Part shown: positions 44,215-52,137 of the stretch, one piece after another
Layout: each line of letters opens with the position of its first letter
How positions within the stretch are numbered: position 1 is the stretch's first letter
DNA from: Bradyrhizobium yuanmingense
Lineage (GTDB): Bacteria; Pseudomonadota; Alphaproteobacteria; Rhizobiales; Xanthobacteraceae
Reading direction: 5' to 3'
DNA length: 64,000 nucleotides
NCBI RefSeq assembly: GCF_029167105.1
Contig: NZ_JARFML010000029.1
Location: 30,499-94,498, forward strand
Translations under genes and position numbers: made by a program
Notes under the pieces: generated by a model
Databases searched by the model: none
The model's input: only the letters and a program-made list of their open reading frames with translations
Told to the model about the DNA's origin: nothing

Positions 44215-44238
44215 GTTCCAAGTCTGTTTTGTACGTAG
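44215..44238. promoter_or_regulatory. Possible control/arm site upstream of the integrase
   Basis: TGTTTTGTACGTAG at 44225-44238 recurs in inverted orientation at 49865-49878, the only other copy I find in the element. GTTC-N7-GTTT at 44215-44229 is one base from the alphaproteobacterial SOS box GTTC-N7-GTTC. Either an integrase arm-type site, a regulator site or a damage-responsive promoter is possible. Confidence 0.3.
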
Positions 44239-44259
44239 CTCAATACGTAGGAGAACGGC

Positions 44260-45543
44260 ATGGGGCGCGCGGTCAACCAACTCTCTGATAAGTGGATCAA
44301 GAAAACCGACATCCCGCCCGGTCTCTATGGCGACGGGAACGGGCTCTATTTGCAGGTCAGTCCGTCGTACACTGAAGGCGAGAAGCCGACGAAGAGCTGG
44401 ATCTTCCGCTTCATGATCCGCGGCCGAGCTCGCAAGATGGGTCTCGGTGACGTCGATCAGGTCAGCCTCAAGGATGCACGGAAGCTGGCGCAGGCGCAGC
44501 GCCTGATCGTTGTTGAGGGCCGCGACCCTATCGAGGAGCGGAAAGCGCGCAAGCTCGCCCTGGTGGCTGAGCACGAAGCTGAGAAGGCCAAGGCAACGAC
44601 CTTCCGACAGTGTGCCGAAGCCTACATCAAGGCAAACCAGGCCGGCTGGAAGAGCGCCAAGCATGCCGCACAATGGGAAGCCACGCTCGAGACCTACGCC
44701 TATCCCACCATCGGCAACCTGCCGGTGGCGCTGGTCGATCGCAATCACGTCATGAAGATCCTTGAACCGATCTGGACGAGCAAGACCGAGACCGCCAGTC
44801 GCGTCCGCGGTCGGATCGAGAAGGTGCTGGACCGGGCCAAGGCTATGGGCCTTCGCGACGGCGAAAACCCGGCTCGCTGGATCGGCCACCTTGACCAGCT
44901 CCTGCCTCGAAAGTCTCAGGTCGCCCCTGTGGAGCACTTCGCCGCCCTGCCCTACAAGCAATTGCCGGCCTTCATGGCGAAGCTTCGCAAGCGCGACGGC
45001 GTCAGCGCGCGGGCTCTGGAGTTTACAATCCTCAACGTCACCCGGACCGCCAACACGATCGGCGCGAAGTGGGATCAGATCAACGAAGCAGAGAACACGT
45101 GGACCATTCCGGGCGAGCTGATGAAGGGCAAGAAAGGCAAGCGCCGGCCTGATCACGTTATCCCGCTGTCTGATCGAGCGCTGGCAATCCTCGCCGACCT
45201 ACCCCGTGATGGCGATTTCATCTTCCCTGGCGGCAAGGAAGGCGCCGGCCTCAGCAACATGGCGATGGCCGAAACCTTGAGGGAAATGGGCTATGACGGT
45301 GACAAGGCTACCGTCCACGGCTTCCGCTCCACCTTCAAGGATTGGGCTTCCGAGCAGACGGCCTACGCCAACGAACTCACGGAAATGGCGATGGCCCACA
45401 TTGTCAGCGACAAGACCGAGCGGGCATATCGGCGCGGCGATCAGCGGGAGAAGCGCGTTCGGCTCATGCAGGATTGGGCGAGCTATTGCGAGGCCAAGGC
45501 GCCGGCCGGTGACAACGTGGTGGCAATCGGAGCAAGGCGATGA
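44260..45543 (+). CDS. int: Tyrosine recombinase/integrase (P4 type)
   Basis: This 427-residue integrase has the DUF4102 arm-binding N-terminus (GLYLQVSPS...KSWIFRFMIRGRARKMGLG), a core-binding domain and the catalytic domain with Arg in NVTRTANTIGA, HGFRSTFKDW, His in MAHIVSDKTERAYRR and the Tyr nucleophile in that same segment. P4-type integrases act at tRNA 3' ends, matching the tRNA-Ser attachment repeat. It lies 149 nt from attL; GGAGA precedes the ATG. Its stop overlaps the next gene by 4 nt. Confidence 0.95.
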   Translation: MGRAVNQLSDKWIKKTDIPPGLYGDGNGLYLQVSPSYTEGEKPTKSWIFRFMIRGRARKMGLGDVDQVSLKDARKLAQAQRLIVVEGRDPIEERKARKLALVAEHEAEKAKATTFRQCAEAYIKANQAGWKSAKHAAQWEATLETYAYPTIGNLPVALVDRNHVMKILEPIWTSKTETASRVRGRIEKVLDRAKAMGLRDGENPARWIGHLDQLLPRKSQVAPVEHFAALPYKQLPAFMAKLRKRDGVSARALEFTILNVTRTANTIGAKWDQINEAENTWTIPGELMKGKKGKRRPDHVIPLSDRALAILADLPRDGDFIFPGGKEGAGLSNMAMAETLREMGYDGDKATVHGFRSTFKDWASEQTAYANELTEMAMAHIVSDKTERAYRRGDQREKRVRLMQDWASYCEAKAPAGDNVVAIGARR

Positions 45544-45995
45544 GCCGCGGCGGCAAGCGTGAGGGCGCAGGCCGTCCGTCCACAATAACCCCGCTGCTCG
45601 AGTTTCAAATCCTGGAGGACTGCCGGCGGCTGGCGTGGCAGAAGCGGCTAGAGCAGTCCCGCGAGCGCGCCAGTAAGGCCGCTGGAGTGTCCTGGCAAGA
45701 GGAAGGCGAAGCGGATCCGCTGGACCTCCCGCAGCATCAGCGCGCGATTGTCTCTTACTATGGCTCGCTGCACCCGGAGCAGAAGATCCCCGGCGACCTT
45801 CCGGAGGAAGTGCGTTACGCCATCGAGATCATCCGCGACAACAAGAAGAAATTAGAGGACAAGCCTCGACACTACCGAATGCCCCTGCCCGGCCTCTATC
45901 GTGGACGGGAAGCAATCATCAAAGAGGTAGCGAAATTGCGAGGCGTGTCCCCGCGAGCAGTTAGGACTATCTGGGAAGCCAATCCGGACGTTTGA
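45540..45995 (+). CDS. Unknown element protein with AT-hook-like N-terminus
   Basis: This 151-residue protein starts MSRGGKREGAGRPS, a GxGRP motif common at the N-terminus of phage DNA-binding proteins, and ends with a helix-turn-helix-like segment LRGVSPRAVRTIWEAN. The start overlaps the integrase stop (ATGA), so it is coupled to integration. A regulator of excision or transcription is plausible but not shown. Confidence 0.7.
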   Translation: MSRGGKREGAGRPSTITPLLEFQILEDCRRLAWQKRLEQSRERASKAAGVSWQEEGEADPLDLPQHQRAIVSYYGSLHPEQKIPGDLPEEVRYAIEIIRDNKKKLEDKPRHYRMPLPGLYRGREAIIKEVAKLRGVSPRAVRTIWEANPDV

Positions 45996-46090
45996 TTATT
46001 GGCGCAGTCGTTTTAGACGCCGCTGCCCAAACCTGAGATTCTATCCGCGTCCAAATCACTCCGATTGGACAATGGATAGGAGATCACACG

Positions 46091-46294
46091 ATGGCAGCGC
46101 GGAAGGTCCTTCGGATGCCGAAGGTGCTGGAGTGCACGGGCTGGAGCCGATCCACCCTCTACGCGAAGATCAAGGACAACAAGTTTCCCGGCGGGCAGAA
46201 GCTCGACCCGGGCGGGCACACCCGTGTGTGGTTTGAGGATGACATTGAGGCGTACCAGCGCGGCGAGTGGAAGCCGGCGGAGGCTGTGGCCTAA
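46091..46294 (+). CDS. AlpA-family excisionase/regulator
   Basis: This 67-residue protein has the AlpA/MerR-type HTH (VLECTGWSRSTLYAKIKDNKFP) followed by VWFEDDIEAYQRG. AlpA proteins of P4-like satellites activate integrase expression and excision. GGAG lies 7 nt before the ATG. The stop overlaps the next start (TAATG). Confidence 0.85.
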   Translation: MAARKVLRMPKVLECTGWSRSTLYAKIKDNKFPGGQKLDPGGHTRVWFEDDIEAYQRGEWKPAEAVA

Positions 46295-46527
46295 TGCACC
46301 CCTCCAAAGGAAACCCCGCAACGCTGGCGGCGTGCGGGGCTCCGAAATCTGATCTGGCTGGCGCTTCGATCTGTTCGGATAATATCGCCTACCTGCCCCC
46401 AATTCAAGCTGATCCGATGGCAGAGCGCGCGTTTGCATATCAGCTCGCCGCGATCGTCTTCGGCAAGCCCGTCTCTCCAATAGTTGAGCGGAAACGGCGC
46501 CGCACAACGTGGAGGCCCGCACGATGA
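46294..46527 (+). CDS. Small element protein, unknown
   Basis: This 77-residue protein starts at an ATG sharing one base with the AlpA stop and ends within the start of the next gene. It has a helical segment MAERAFAYQLAAIVFG and a basic tail RKRRRTTWRPAR. Position between AlpA and the ATPase suggests an early function. Confidence 0.6.
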   Translation: MHPSKGNPATLAACGAPKSDLAGASICSDNIAYLPPIQADPMAERAFAYQLAAIVFGKPVSPIVERKRRRTTWRPAR

Positions 46528-46766
46528 GGCACGAACGAACGTTCACCCGTGACCATCTCATTGTCAGCGATCCGGAGATCCGCAAGCAGCTACAGCTTGC
46601 CGGGCTGCGCTTCCTGTATAGCCGCGCGCAATGGCTCGCGCATGAAACCAAGGTGATGGGCCTTGCCGTTAAGAACGGCACCATGACGACGGCAGAGCTC
46701 GACGCCAAGCTGGAGGAAATGGGCGCCCTAGATCTTGTTTATCCCGAGCTGATGAGGTGCGAATGA
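46524..46766 (+). CDS. Small helical element protein, unknown
   Basis: This 80-residue, largely helical protein overlaps both neighbours by 4 nt (ATGA), so it is part of one translated unit from AlpA to the terminase-like gene. I recognise no domain; the acidic C-terminus (ELDAKLEEMGALDLVYPEL) may bind another element protein. Confidence 0.65.
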   Translation: MRHERTFTRDHLIVSDPEIRKQLQLAGLRFLYSRAQWLAHETKVMGLAVKNGTMTTAELDAKLEEMGALDLVYPELMRCE

Positions 46767-47965
46767 GTGAGCATCAGCCGGAAGACCTTGGTGCATACGA
46801 CAACGCCGGCAACTACATCGGCGAAATCGAGATGCCGAAGCCGCGCGCCGAATTTCCTGACCCGTGGCCCTCTAAGGAGGCGGAGGCCAAGTTTGACGCT
46901 GAGATGCGTCAAATCGAGGCCGAAGCAAAGCGGCGTCGAGACAAGCTAAAATATCCAATCCAGCTACTTCACGAAATGACCGTGAAGCCGAAGCCGAAGA
47001 GCTGGATTGTGAAAGGGCTGCTTGCGCGCGGCGAAACCTCAGCGTGGATTGCGCCACCTGGCGGGATGAAGTCCGCCCTGATGGCAGAGCTGTGCGTCTG
47101 CGTCGCCAATCAACTGCCTTGGCACGGTCGCAAGGTCTATCACTGCGACCCTGTGCTCTACTTCGCCCTGGAGCGCGCCGATCTCGTACAGCGTCGCCTT
47201 GCTGCCCATTGCGAGCGTTTAGGCTACACCCAGGAGCACGCGGCGGACATGGCAATAGCCATCTGCCGCAGCACCATCGATCTGACGAATGAAGCTTGCA
47301 TCAAGGACATTAGTGATACGATCTTTGTTTTCCGCGACAACTACGGAATGCCCCCTCGCCTGTTGATTTTTGACACGTTCGCCAAGCTGATTGCTGCCGG
47401 CGGCAAGGACGAGAACAGCGCCAAGGATCAAGGGGCGGTCTTTGCCAATGTCCAGCGCATCAAGGACGAGAACGGCAACCCGCACGTTGCCCTGATCGGC
47501 CACACCGGCAAGGATGAGAGCCGCGGCGCCAGAGGCTCCAACGCCATCCTTGGCGACGTTGACGTGATGGTGGAGATCAGCGGCGACACCATCAAAACCG
47601 CGACGGTCACCAAGGCCAACGATATGCCGGTAGGCCCCCTGTTCTCGTTCAAGTCGGAGACGCATCAGTTTGGCGTCGATGACGAAGGCGACCCGATCAC
47701 CGTCAACATTGTGAGCGCGGAAGAGGTTTCGGCGCAAGTTGCGCCGAAACCTGAGAAGCGGCTGAGCGAAACGCAGGAAGCAATGTATCGCATTCTCCGC
47801 GATGCCGGGCCGAGCGGCCTCTCAATGGAGGATTGGAACACCAAAACGCGAGAAGTGGGCATCGGAGTGAAGCGCCCGGCCACCCTCACGAACACGAGGG
47901 GGCAGCTCCGCGATAAGGGCCTTGTGCGTGAATACGCCGGCATTTGGAGGGCGAACAATGGTTAG
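46763..47965 (+). CDS. RepA-like AAA/RecA-fold ATPase
   Basis: This 400-residue protein resembles plasmid/phage RepA helicase-like ATPases (AAA_25). The nucleotide site APPGGMKSAL has Met where the P-loop Gly of GK normally lies. Walker B is RLLIFDTFAK, and the arginine-finger-like stretch HTGKDESRGARGSNAILGDVD is characteristic. A C-terminal winged-helix-like region follows residue 340. It probably drives replication of the element from the GTTAC-rich region 1.6 kb downstream. It overlaps both neighbours. Confidence 0.8.
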   Translation: MSEHQPEDLGAYDNAGNYIGEIEMPKPRAEFPDPWPSKEAEAKFDAEMRQIEAEAKRRRDKLKYPIQLLHEMTVKPKPKSWIVKGLLARGETSAWIAPPGGMKSALMAELCVCVANQLPWHGRKVYHCDPVLYFALERADLVQRRLAAHCERLGYTQEHAADMAIAICRSTIDLTNEACIKDISDTIFVFRDNYGMPPRLLIFDTFAKLIAAGGKDENSAKDQGAVFANVQRIKDENGNPHVALIGHTGKDESRGARGSNAILGDVDVMVEISGDTIKTATVTKANDMPVGPLFSFKSETHQFGVDDEGDPITVNIVSAEEVSAQVAPKPEKRLSETQEAMYRILRDAGPSGLSMEDWNTKTREVGIGVKRPATLTNTRGQLRDKGLVREYAGIWRANNG

Positions 47966-48920
47966 GCCGACTGAATATAGCCCGGAAGTGGTTGACGCGA
48001 TCTGCGACCAGATGGTGAACGGCAAGGGCCTCTTGAAGATCTGCGCCGACGAGAACATGCCCGGCCGCACCACCATCTATCGATGGCTCGCGACCAATCC
48101 GGAGTTTCGGAAGCGGTTTGCCGAGGCCCGCGAAGCCCTGATGGACTTCTACGCCGAACAAATCCTGAATGTCGCCTTTGACGAGTCCGGGGACGTGATC
48201 CTGGACCAAAAGGACGGCAAGACATCCGCCGTTGCCAACCACGCCAAGGTGCAGCGCGATCGGCTCAAGGTGGACAGCCTGAAGTGGACCGCGGCCCGCC
48301 TCTTCCCCAAGCGCTACGGCGACAAGATGGAGCTGCTAGGCCAGAACGTCCAAGAAGGCGAGAGCGTCAACAAAATCGAGTTGGTTGGCGTCCAGGCTGG
48401 CGGCGCCTTCCGCTGGCAAGACTCAATCCGCGTGATCGTCCATCCGATGCTCAGGGAGGACGGGACGCTGATTCCGAAAGATACACCAGAGTACGACGCA
48501 GCGATCGAGAAGGCCGCACAGGAGGCCCGCGACAAGGGCGCCAAGAGCGTCCGGATTGGCTTTGACATCAGCGATGGTGCGGACGCCTCAGTGGCTGACC
48601 TGATGCGCTCGGTGGACGGCAGGACGAGAAGCGTAGACCGGCACACCATCATCAACACGGGCGTCCCCCGCGCTGGCGAGGTGGCCGACGACGACCCGGA
48701 AGACCAGCCATTGCCAAGGCAGCCGGCAGGGCCACCACCCCAGCTCACCTATCAGCCGGCACAGCCGCCAGCGGACCTAACGCCAGAGGCATGGGCTCGA
48801 ATAACTCGAGTCTCGGAGCTGATCGAACAGATCGCGCCATCGGATGAGATGCCGGAAGCCGTGTTCGGGATCATCGAGGCGGCTTTGAGACGCCACTATC
48901 TGGGGGCCGCCGGATGCTGA
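47958..48920 (+). CDS. Terminase small subunit-like protein with long C-terminal extension
   Basis: Residues 1-130 match the HTH-type phage small terminase: a DNA-binding segment (ICADENMPGRTTIYRWLATN), a helical oligomerisation part, and the family ending LKWTAARLFPKRYGDKM. The remaining 190 residues are unusual: an Asp/Pro-rich linker and a last helical segment. Satellites use their own small terminase to redirect a helper's packaging motor to their DNA, and no large terminase is encoded here. The start lies in ATGGTTAG over the ATPase stop. Confidence 0.75.
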   Translation: MVRPTEYSPEVVDAICDQMVNGKGLLKICADENMPGRTTIYRWLATNPEFRKRFAEAREALMDFYAEQILNVAFDESGDVILDQKDGKTSAVANHAKVQRDRLKVDSLKWTAARLFPKRYGDKMELLGQNVQEGESVNKIELVGVQAGGAFRWQDSIRVIVHPMLREDGTLIPKDTPEYDAAIEKAAQEARDKGAKSVRIGFDISDGADASVADLMRSVDGRTRSVDRHTIINTGVPRAGEVADDDPEDQPLPRQPAGPPPQLTYQPAQPPADLTPEAWARITRVSELIEQIAPSDEMPEAVFGIIEAALRRHYLGAAGC

Positions 48921-49066
48921 CTGAGACGGATCTGGGCGAGCTCGCACGGATGCTCCAGGCTCACACGCCGCTCTGCCAGCTATCGGACATGCAGGTTCGG
49001 GCCGCGCTGGAGCTGATGCAGCAACGGGGCTGGAAGATCAGCCGACCTGTGAATAAGGCGGAGTGA
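48914..49066 (+). CDS. Small element protein, unknown
   Basis: This 50-residue acidic-helical protein starts within the terminase-like stop region (ATGCTGA) and reads MLTETDLGELARMLQAHTPL then a basic end. Coupling argues that it is expressed; no function is apparent. Confidence 0.5.
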   Translation: MLTETDLGELARMLQAHTPLCQLSDMQVRAALELMQQRGWKISRPVNKAE

Positions 49067-49113
49067 CGGATAAACGGGTGGCCCAAGTTGACACGCCCGC
49101 CTATCCGTAACCG

Positions 49114-49494
49114 ATGAACAGATACGCACCAGAGCCCGGCCATTGCCTCCGATGCCTTCTGCCGGCATCGGTCCTGTACATGGCTTTCGATCACCACTTC
49201 AGCCGCCAGATATTCCCAGCCTGCGAGGACTGCACCCCGCGAGGTCTCTGGCGAGACTCCTGCACACGTCGGCTGACCTGTCCTGGCTGCGGAGTCGAGA
49301 TCAGGCACAACACGCGATGGGATCGCCAGCATTGTTCGGAGCGATGCCGGAAGCGAGTGCAGCGGAAGCGCCAGCAAGAGCAACGCGAGCTGAAGCCTTG
49401 CGTTGTCTGCAAGATCCCCTTCAAGCCAAGGCGATCAGATGCCGAGTATTGCTCGGGAGCTTGCCGGCAATGGGCTTATCGTCGTCGAGCGTGA
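49114..49494 (+). CDS. Multi-zinc-finger element protein
   Basis: This 126-residue protein has Cys clusters CLRC, CEDC, CPGC...HCSERCRKR and CVVC...YCSGACRQ, so at least two and probably three zinc sites, with basic residues between. The last two units resemble treble-clef fingers found in small phage and rhizobial proteins. Nucleic-acid binding is likely; it lies beside the origin-like region and could act there. Confidence 0.75.
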   Translation: MNRYAPEPGHCLRCLLPASVLYMAFDHHFSRQIFPACEDCTPRGLWRDSCTRRLTCPGCGVEIRHNTRWDRQHCSERCRKRVQRKRQQEQRELKPCVVCKIPFKPRRSDAEYCSGACRQWAYRRRA

Positions 49495-49561
49495 TCTTTC
49501 GCAGATTGCGATAATTCGGCTGCCAGCGCGTCCAACCGGAACAACTACGCGCGCGCGAGGG

Positions 49562-49681
49562 CGTTACGCTTTACGGTTACGTCCGCCCCTATAGGGTGGC
49601 GGACCGTAACGTAAAAGCGTAACCACCTAGACCCTGCGGTTACGCGTAACCGAGATGTAAACGTAACGTAACTATGTAACC
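49562..49681. other. Candidate replication origin (GTTAC repeats and nested palindromes)
   Basis: Nine GTTAC/GTAAC pentamers occur in 120 nt. A large inverted repeat (arms 49562-49587 and 49596-49623, differing by small indels) surrounds the palindrome CCCTATAGGG. A second, perfect 14-bp palindrome GGTTACGCGTAACC lies at 49638-49651, and CGTAACGTAAC follows at 49661. Repeats of one short word in both orientations near a RepA-like gene are typical of iteron origins in satellites and plasmids. Confidence 0.6.
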
Positions 49682-49694
49682 AACCCCGGCAGAT

Positions 49695-49772
49695 GCTGGC
49701 GAAGCCAGCCGCCGAAGGCGGAATGTCTCAAGGTCCGTGGCCTGGACCTTGAAGTTGTCCGAGGCTTGGACA
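49695..49772. repeat. Cluster of hairpins
   Basis: Three perfect short hairpins lie in a row: GCTGGC-GAA-GCCAGC (49695-49709), CAAGGTCC/GGACCTTG (49729-49751) and GTCC/GGAC (49758-49772), with ATGTC/GACAT flanking the middle ones. They could form part of the origin, a packaging site or a structured RNA. Confidence 0.5.
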
Positions 49773-49945
49773 TCTCGCTTCCGGCGGAAACGTCTTCTGC
49801 CTCATGGCTCGGTCTTAGGCTGAAAACAAAGATAAATTCCAGCAACGTCTATCAGCGTACAATCCTACGTACAAAACACGTGGCTAGTGTCGGGCGACTG
49901 CCCTACATTCTCGGTGACTGATTTGAACGGAGCGCACGCCCGCTG

Positions 49946-50347
49946 ATGCCTGGACTTCTCGACTTCCTCCGACCCGCCGGGTCAGCACAGGTTGGTGATT
50001 ACTCCATGCCTCGGATCGGCAGCGCTGCTGCCTATGACGATGGCTTAACCCCTTCTGGCTTCCTTGGCCGGCTCAGCTCTGGCTTGCAGAGCATCGGCAA
50101 TGGCGGATCAATCCTCGGTGCGTTTGGCGTCAGCGACAATGCAGGCGCCGCTCAGCCAGCGCCCGCCATTCCAATGGGCGACTACTCAATGCCCAGGATC
50201 GGCGGCGGCGATCTGTACCGACAACCCACATTCGGCGACCGGATCGGCGCTGGTCTTCACAATTTCAGCAGCGCGGGACGGCTCATACCTGCCATCGCAG
50301 GCGGGATTGGTGGGCTGGCAACTGGCCGGCGCTTTGGAGCAACGTAA
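49946..50347 (+). CDS. Gly-rich element protein with repeated GDYSMPRIG motif
   Basis: This 133-residue protein contains GDYSMPRIG twice, about 60 residues apart, in Gly/Ser/Ala-rich sequence, and ends in a Gly-rich hydrophobic helix (LIPAIAGGIGGLATG). Such proteins occur near structural genes of rhizobial podophage-like elements; a minor virion or ejection protein is plausible. It shares its stop with the next start (TAATG). Confidence 0.6.
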   Translation: MPGLLDFLRPAGSAQVGDYSMPRIGSAAAYDDGLTPSGFLGRLSSGLQSIGNGGSILGAFGVSDNAGAAQPAPAIPMGDYSMPRIGGGDLYRQPTFGDRIGAGLHNFSSAGRLIPAIAGGIGGLATGRRFGAT

Positions 50348-50700
50348 TGCCCGAGTTTCGATATGCCCGCGAGGAGCTTCTAAAGGCCGCTGCCGAGCGC
50401 AAGGGCCTGACTGTCTCTGCCTACCTGCGATCAATTGCAGACGCTGCGCTGGCCTCTGAGGGCTTTCCCGTGGACCCTCAGCAATACTGCTTGGTTATCG
50501 ACGGCGAGCTGATCGCGACCAGCTTCAAACCGACCAAGGACGATCGCGGCGGCGAGTGGCTTCCGGTGGAAAATGTAGACGAGCCCGGCCCGTTCAATCC
50601 TGCCACGCACTGGAGGCTGAAGCCGCTGCCCTTGAGGCTCGACGGTGACCGGGTTGTCCGCGTCTATCCGACCGTGCCCAAGTGCCAGGAGTACGCGTAG
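50347..50700 (+). CDS. Element protein, unknown
   Basis: This 117-residue protein has an N-terminal helical region like a ribbon-helix-helix (LLKAAAERKGLTVSAYLRSI) and a beta-rich C-terminal half. It overlaps both neighbours by one base. Function unknown. Confidence 0.6.
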   Translation: MPEFRYAREELLKAAAERKGLTVSAYLRSIADAALASEGFPVDPQQYCLVIDGELIATSFKPTKDDRGGEWLPVENVDEPGPFNPATHWRLKPLPLRLDGDRVVRVYPTVPKCQEYA

Positions 50701-51695
50701 TGACCGGAGTTGCATGGTGGTCGCAGACTGCGGCGAACAACGCGACCTTTGATCCCCCCGTCCAGTGGCCGGAGGGAATGGCGCCCAGCAGCGTGAACGA
50801 CAGCGCGCGGGCTATGATGGCCTCCACCGCCAAGTGGCGCGACGACATCGCGGGCGCGATTGTAACCGGCGGTACGTCTACGGCCCTCACTGTGACGACC
50901 TATCAGAGCTTTGACACCCTTGCCCGTCTCAACGGTCAGGTTGTCGCCTTTACTCCACACACCACCAACGGCGCCACGGTGACGCTCAATGTTGATGGCC
51001 TTGGCGCAAAGCCGCTCCGTTCTGCTCCGTCTGTTGAATTGCACGCTGGTGTTCTGGTGCAGGGCACGCCCTATGTGGCGCTCTACAACAATTCGGACCA
51101 GGTATTCTATATTCAAGGTTTCTACAGTAATCCGTACACGGTGCCTCTTGGGGGCTTGATCGACTTCACCGGCACGACTGCGCCGAACAGTTCCTTTGTG
51201 CTGCCCTATGGGCAGGCGATCAGCCGCACGACCTACAGCGCTTATTTTGCGATGGTCTCTACCACCTACGGAAGCGGAGACGGATCGACCACGTTCAACA
51301 TCCCGGATCTCCGCGGACGCGTCGTTGCTGGGGCTGACGGGATGGGGGGCACGCCGGCCAATCGCCTGACGGATGCCGTGGCCGGAATTGATAGCTTGGG
51401 CGATGCCGGCGGCGCTCAGTCGCGCAGCCTGGTTACGGCCAACCTGCCTCCGTACACCCCGGCGGGCACGATCAGCGGCGGTCAGCTCAACATTCAATGG
51501 ACTTACGACCAGGTCACCGGCCCCAGCACGCGCGAAGTGGTTACCAACATCGTTAATTCTGGTGGCTCGCGCAGCACGAACCTGACGAGCTTCTCTAGCT
51601 TCACTTTCACCGGCACTGCGCAGGGCGGCACAAGTACAGCCTTCGGCATCGTTCAGCCGACCATCATTCTAAACAAGCTCCTGAGGATCATCTGA
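50700..51695 (+). CDS. Tail-collar domain fibre protein
   Basis: This 331-residue virion-type protein begins at a GTG that shares its first base with the preceding stop; the N-terminus TGVAWWSQTAANNATFDPPV is typical of fibre proteins. A phage tail collar domain lies at about 155-215 (GGLIDFTGTTAPNSSFVLPYG...FNIPDLRGRVVAG) and the C-terminus is Ser/Thr/Gly-rich beta sequence. It would bind a host surface structure. Confidence 0.85.
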   Translation: MTGVAWWSQTAANNATFDPPVQWPEGMAPSSVNDSARAMMASTAKWRDDIAGAIVTGGTSTALTVTTYQSFDTLARLNGQVVAFTPHTTNGATVTLNVDGLGAKPLRSAPSVELHAGVLVQGTPYVALYNNSDQVFYIQGFYSNPYTVPLGGLIDFTGTTAPNSSFVLPYGQAISRTTYSAYFAMVSTTYGSGDGSTTFNIPDLRGRVVAGADGMGGTPANRLTDAVAGIDSLGDAGGAQSRSLVTANLPPYTPAGTISGGQLNIQWTYDQVTGPSTREVVTNIVNSGGSRSTNLTSFSSFTFTGTAQGGTSTAFGIVQPTIILNKLLRII

Positions 51696-51699
51696 TCCG

Positions 51700-52026
51700 A
51701 TGAGCTGGACCGCGAAGCTCAAGGCGCACAGCGCAAGCAAGCAGCCGAAACCGCGCAAGCCGCGTGCTGCTCGATTTTCGACGCTGGCGCAAACGCGCGC
51801 TCCGAACGAGGAGACGGGCGACCCGGGCGAAGTGATGCCCGTGCACTACACGTTTGACGGCGTCACGGTCACTTTGATCGACGCGAAGGGCATACCGCTT
51901 GAAGGCGAGCGGACTTCGTATGTGCTGCAACCGGGGGAGACCGCATTGCGGATTGCAGCGCGCCTCGCCTTGGCAGGGAGGGAGCGCACGAACTACGTCG
52001 CTCCTGATGCGGCATGGGTTGTTTAG
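51700..52026 (+). CDS. Small element protein, unknown
   Basis: This 108-residue protein has a basic N-terminus (KQPKPRKPRAARF) and a compact C-terminal domain. It begins 4 nt after the fibre gene and may assist it. No domain recognised. Confidence 0.6.
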   Translation: MSWTAKLKAHSASKQPKPRKPRAARFSTLAQTRAPNEETGDPGEVMPVHYTFDGVTVTLIDAKGIPLEGERTSYVLQPGETALRIAARLALAGRERTNYVAPDAAWVV

Positions 52027-52081
52027 ATTTTCAGAGCTTGGCGTGGGATCTCCGTCCCAGGTCGAGGTCCATGACTGGCGC

Positions 52082-52106
52082 GCAAGGGGTGTCTCCTTCC
52101 CCTTGC
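52082..52106 (+). terminator. Rho-independent terminator or attenuator before the capsid genes
   Basis: GCAAGGGG pairs perfectly with CCCCTTGC across a 9-nt loop, and CGCCCTTTTGG follows. It separates the fibre group from the scaffold-capsid group, which may therefore be expressed separately. Confidence 0.55.
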
Positions 52107-52137
52107 CGCCCTTTTGGACCGTTTAGAGGATAGGTAA

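Larger units (their letters stand above)
49495..49945. other. Non-coding control region of the element
   Basis: This 450-nt gap is the largest in the left half of the element. It begins with GTTAC repeats and palindromes (49562-49681), continues with a row of hairpins (49695-49772) and ends with an AT-richer stretch containing the inverted CTACGTACAAAACA at 49865-49878. No gene is supported here. Confidence 0.75.
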
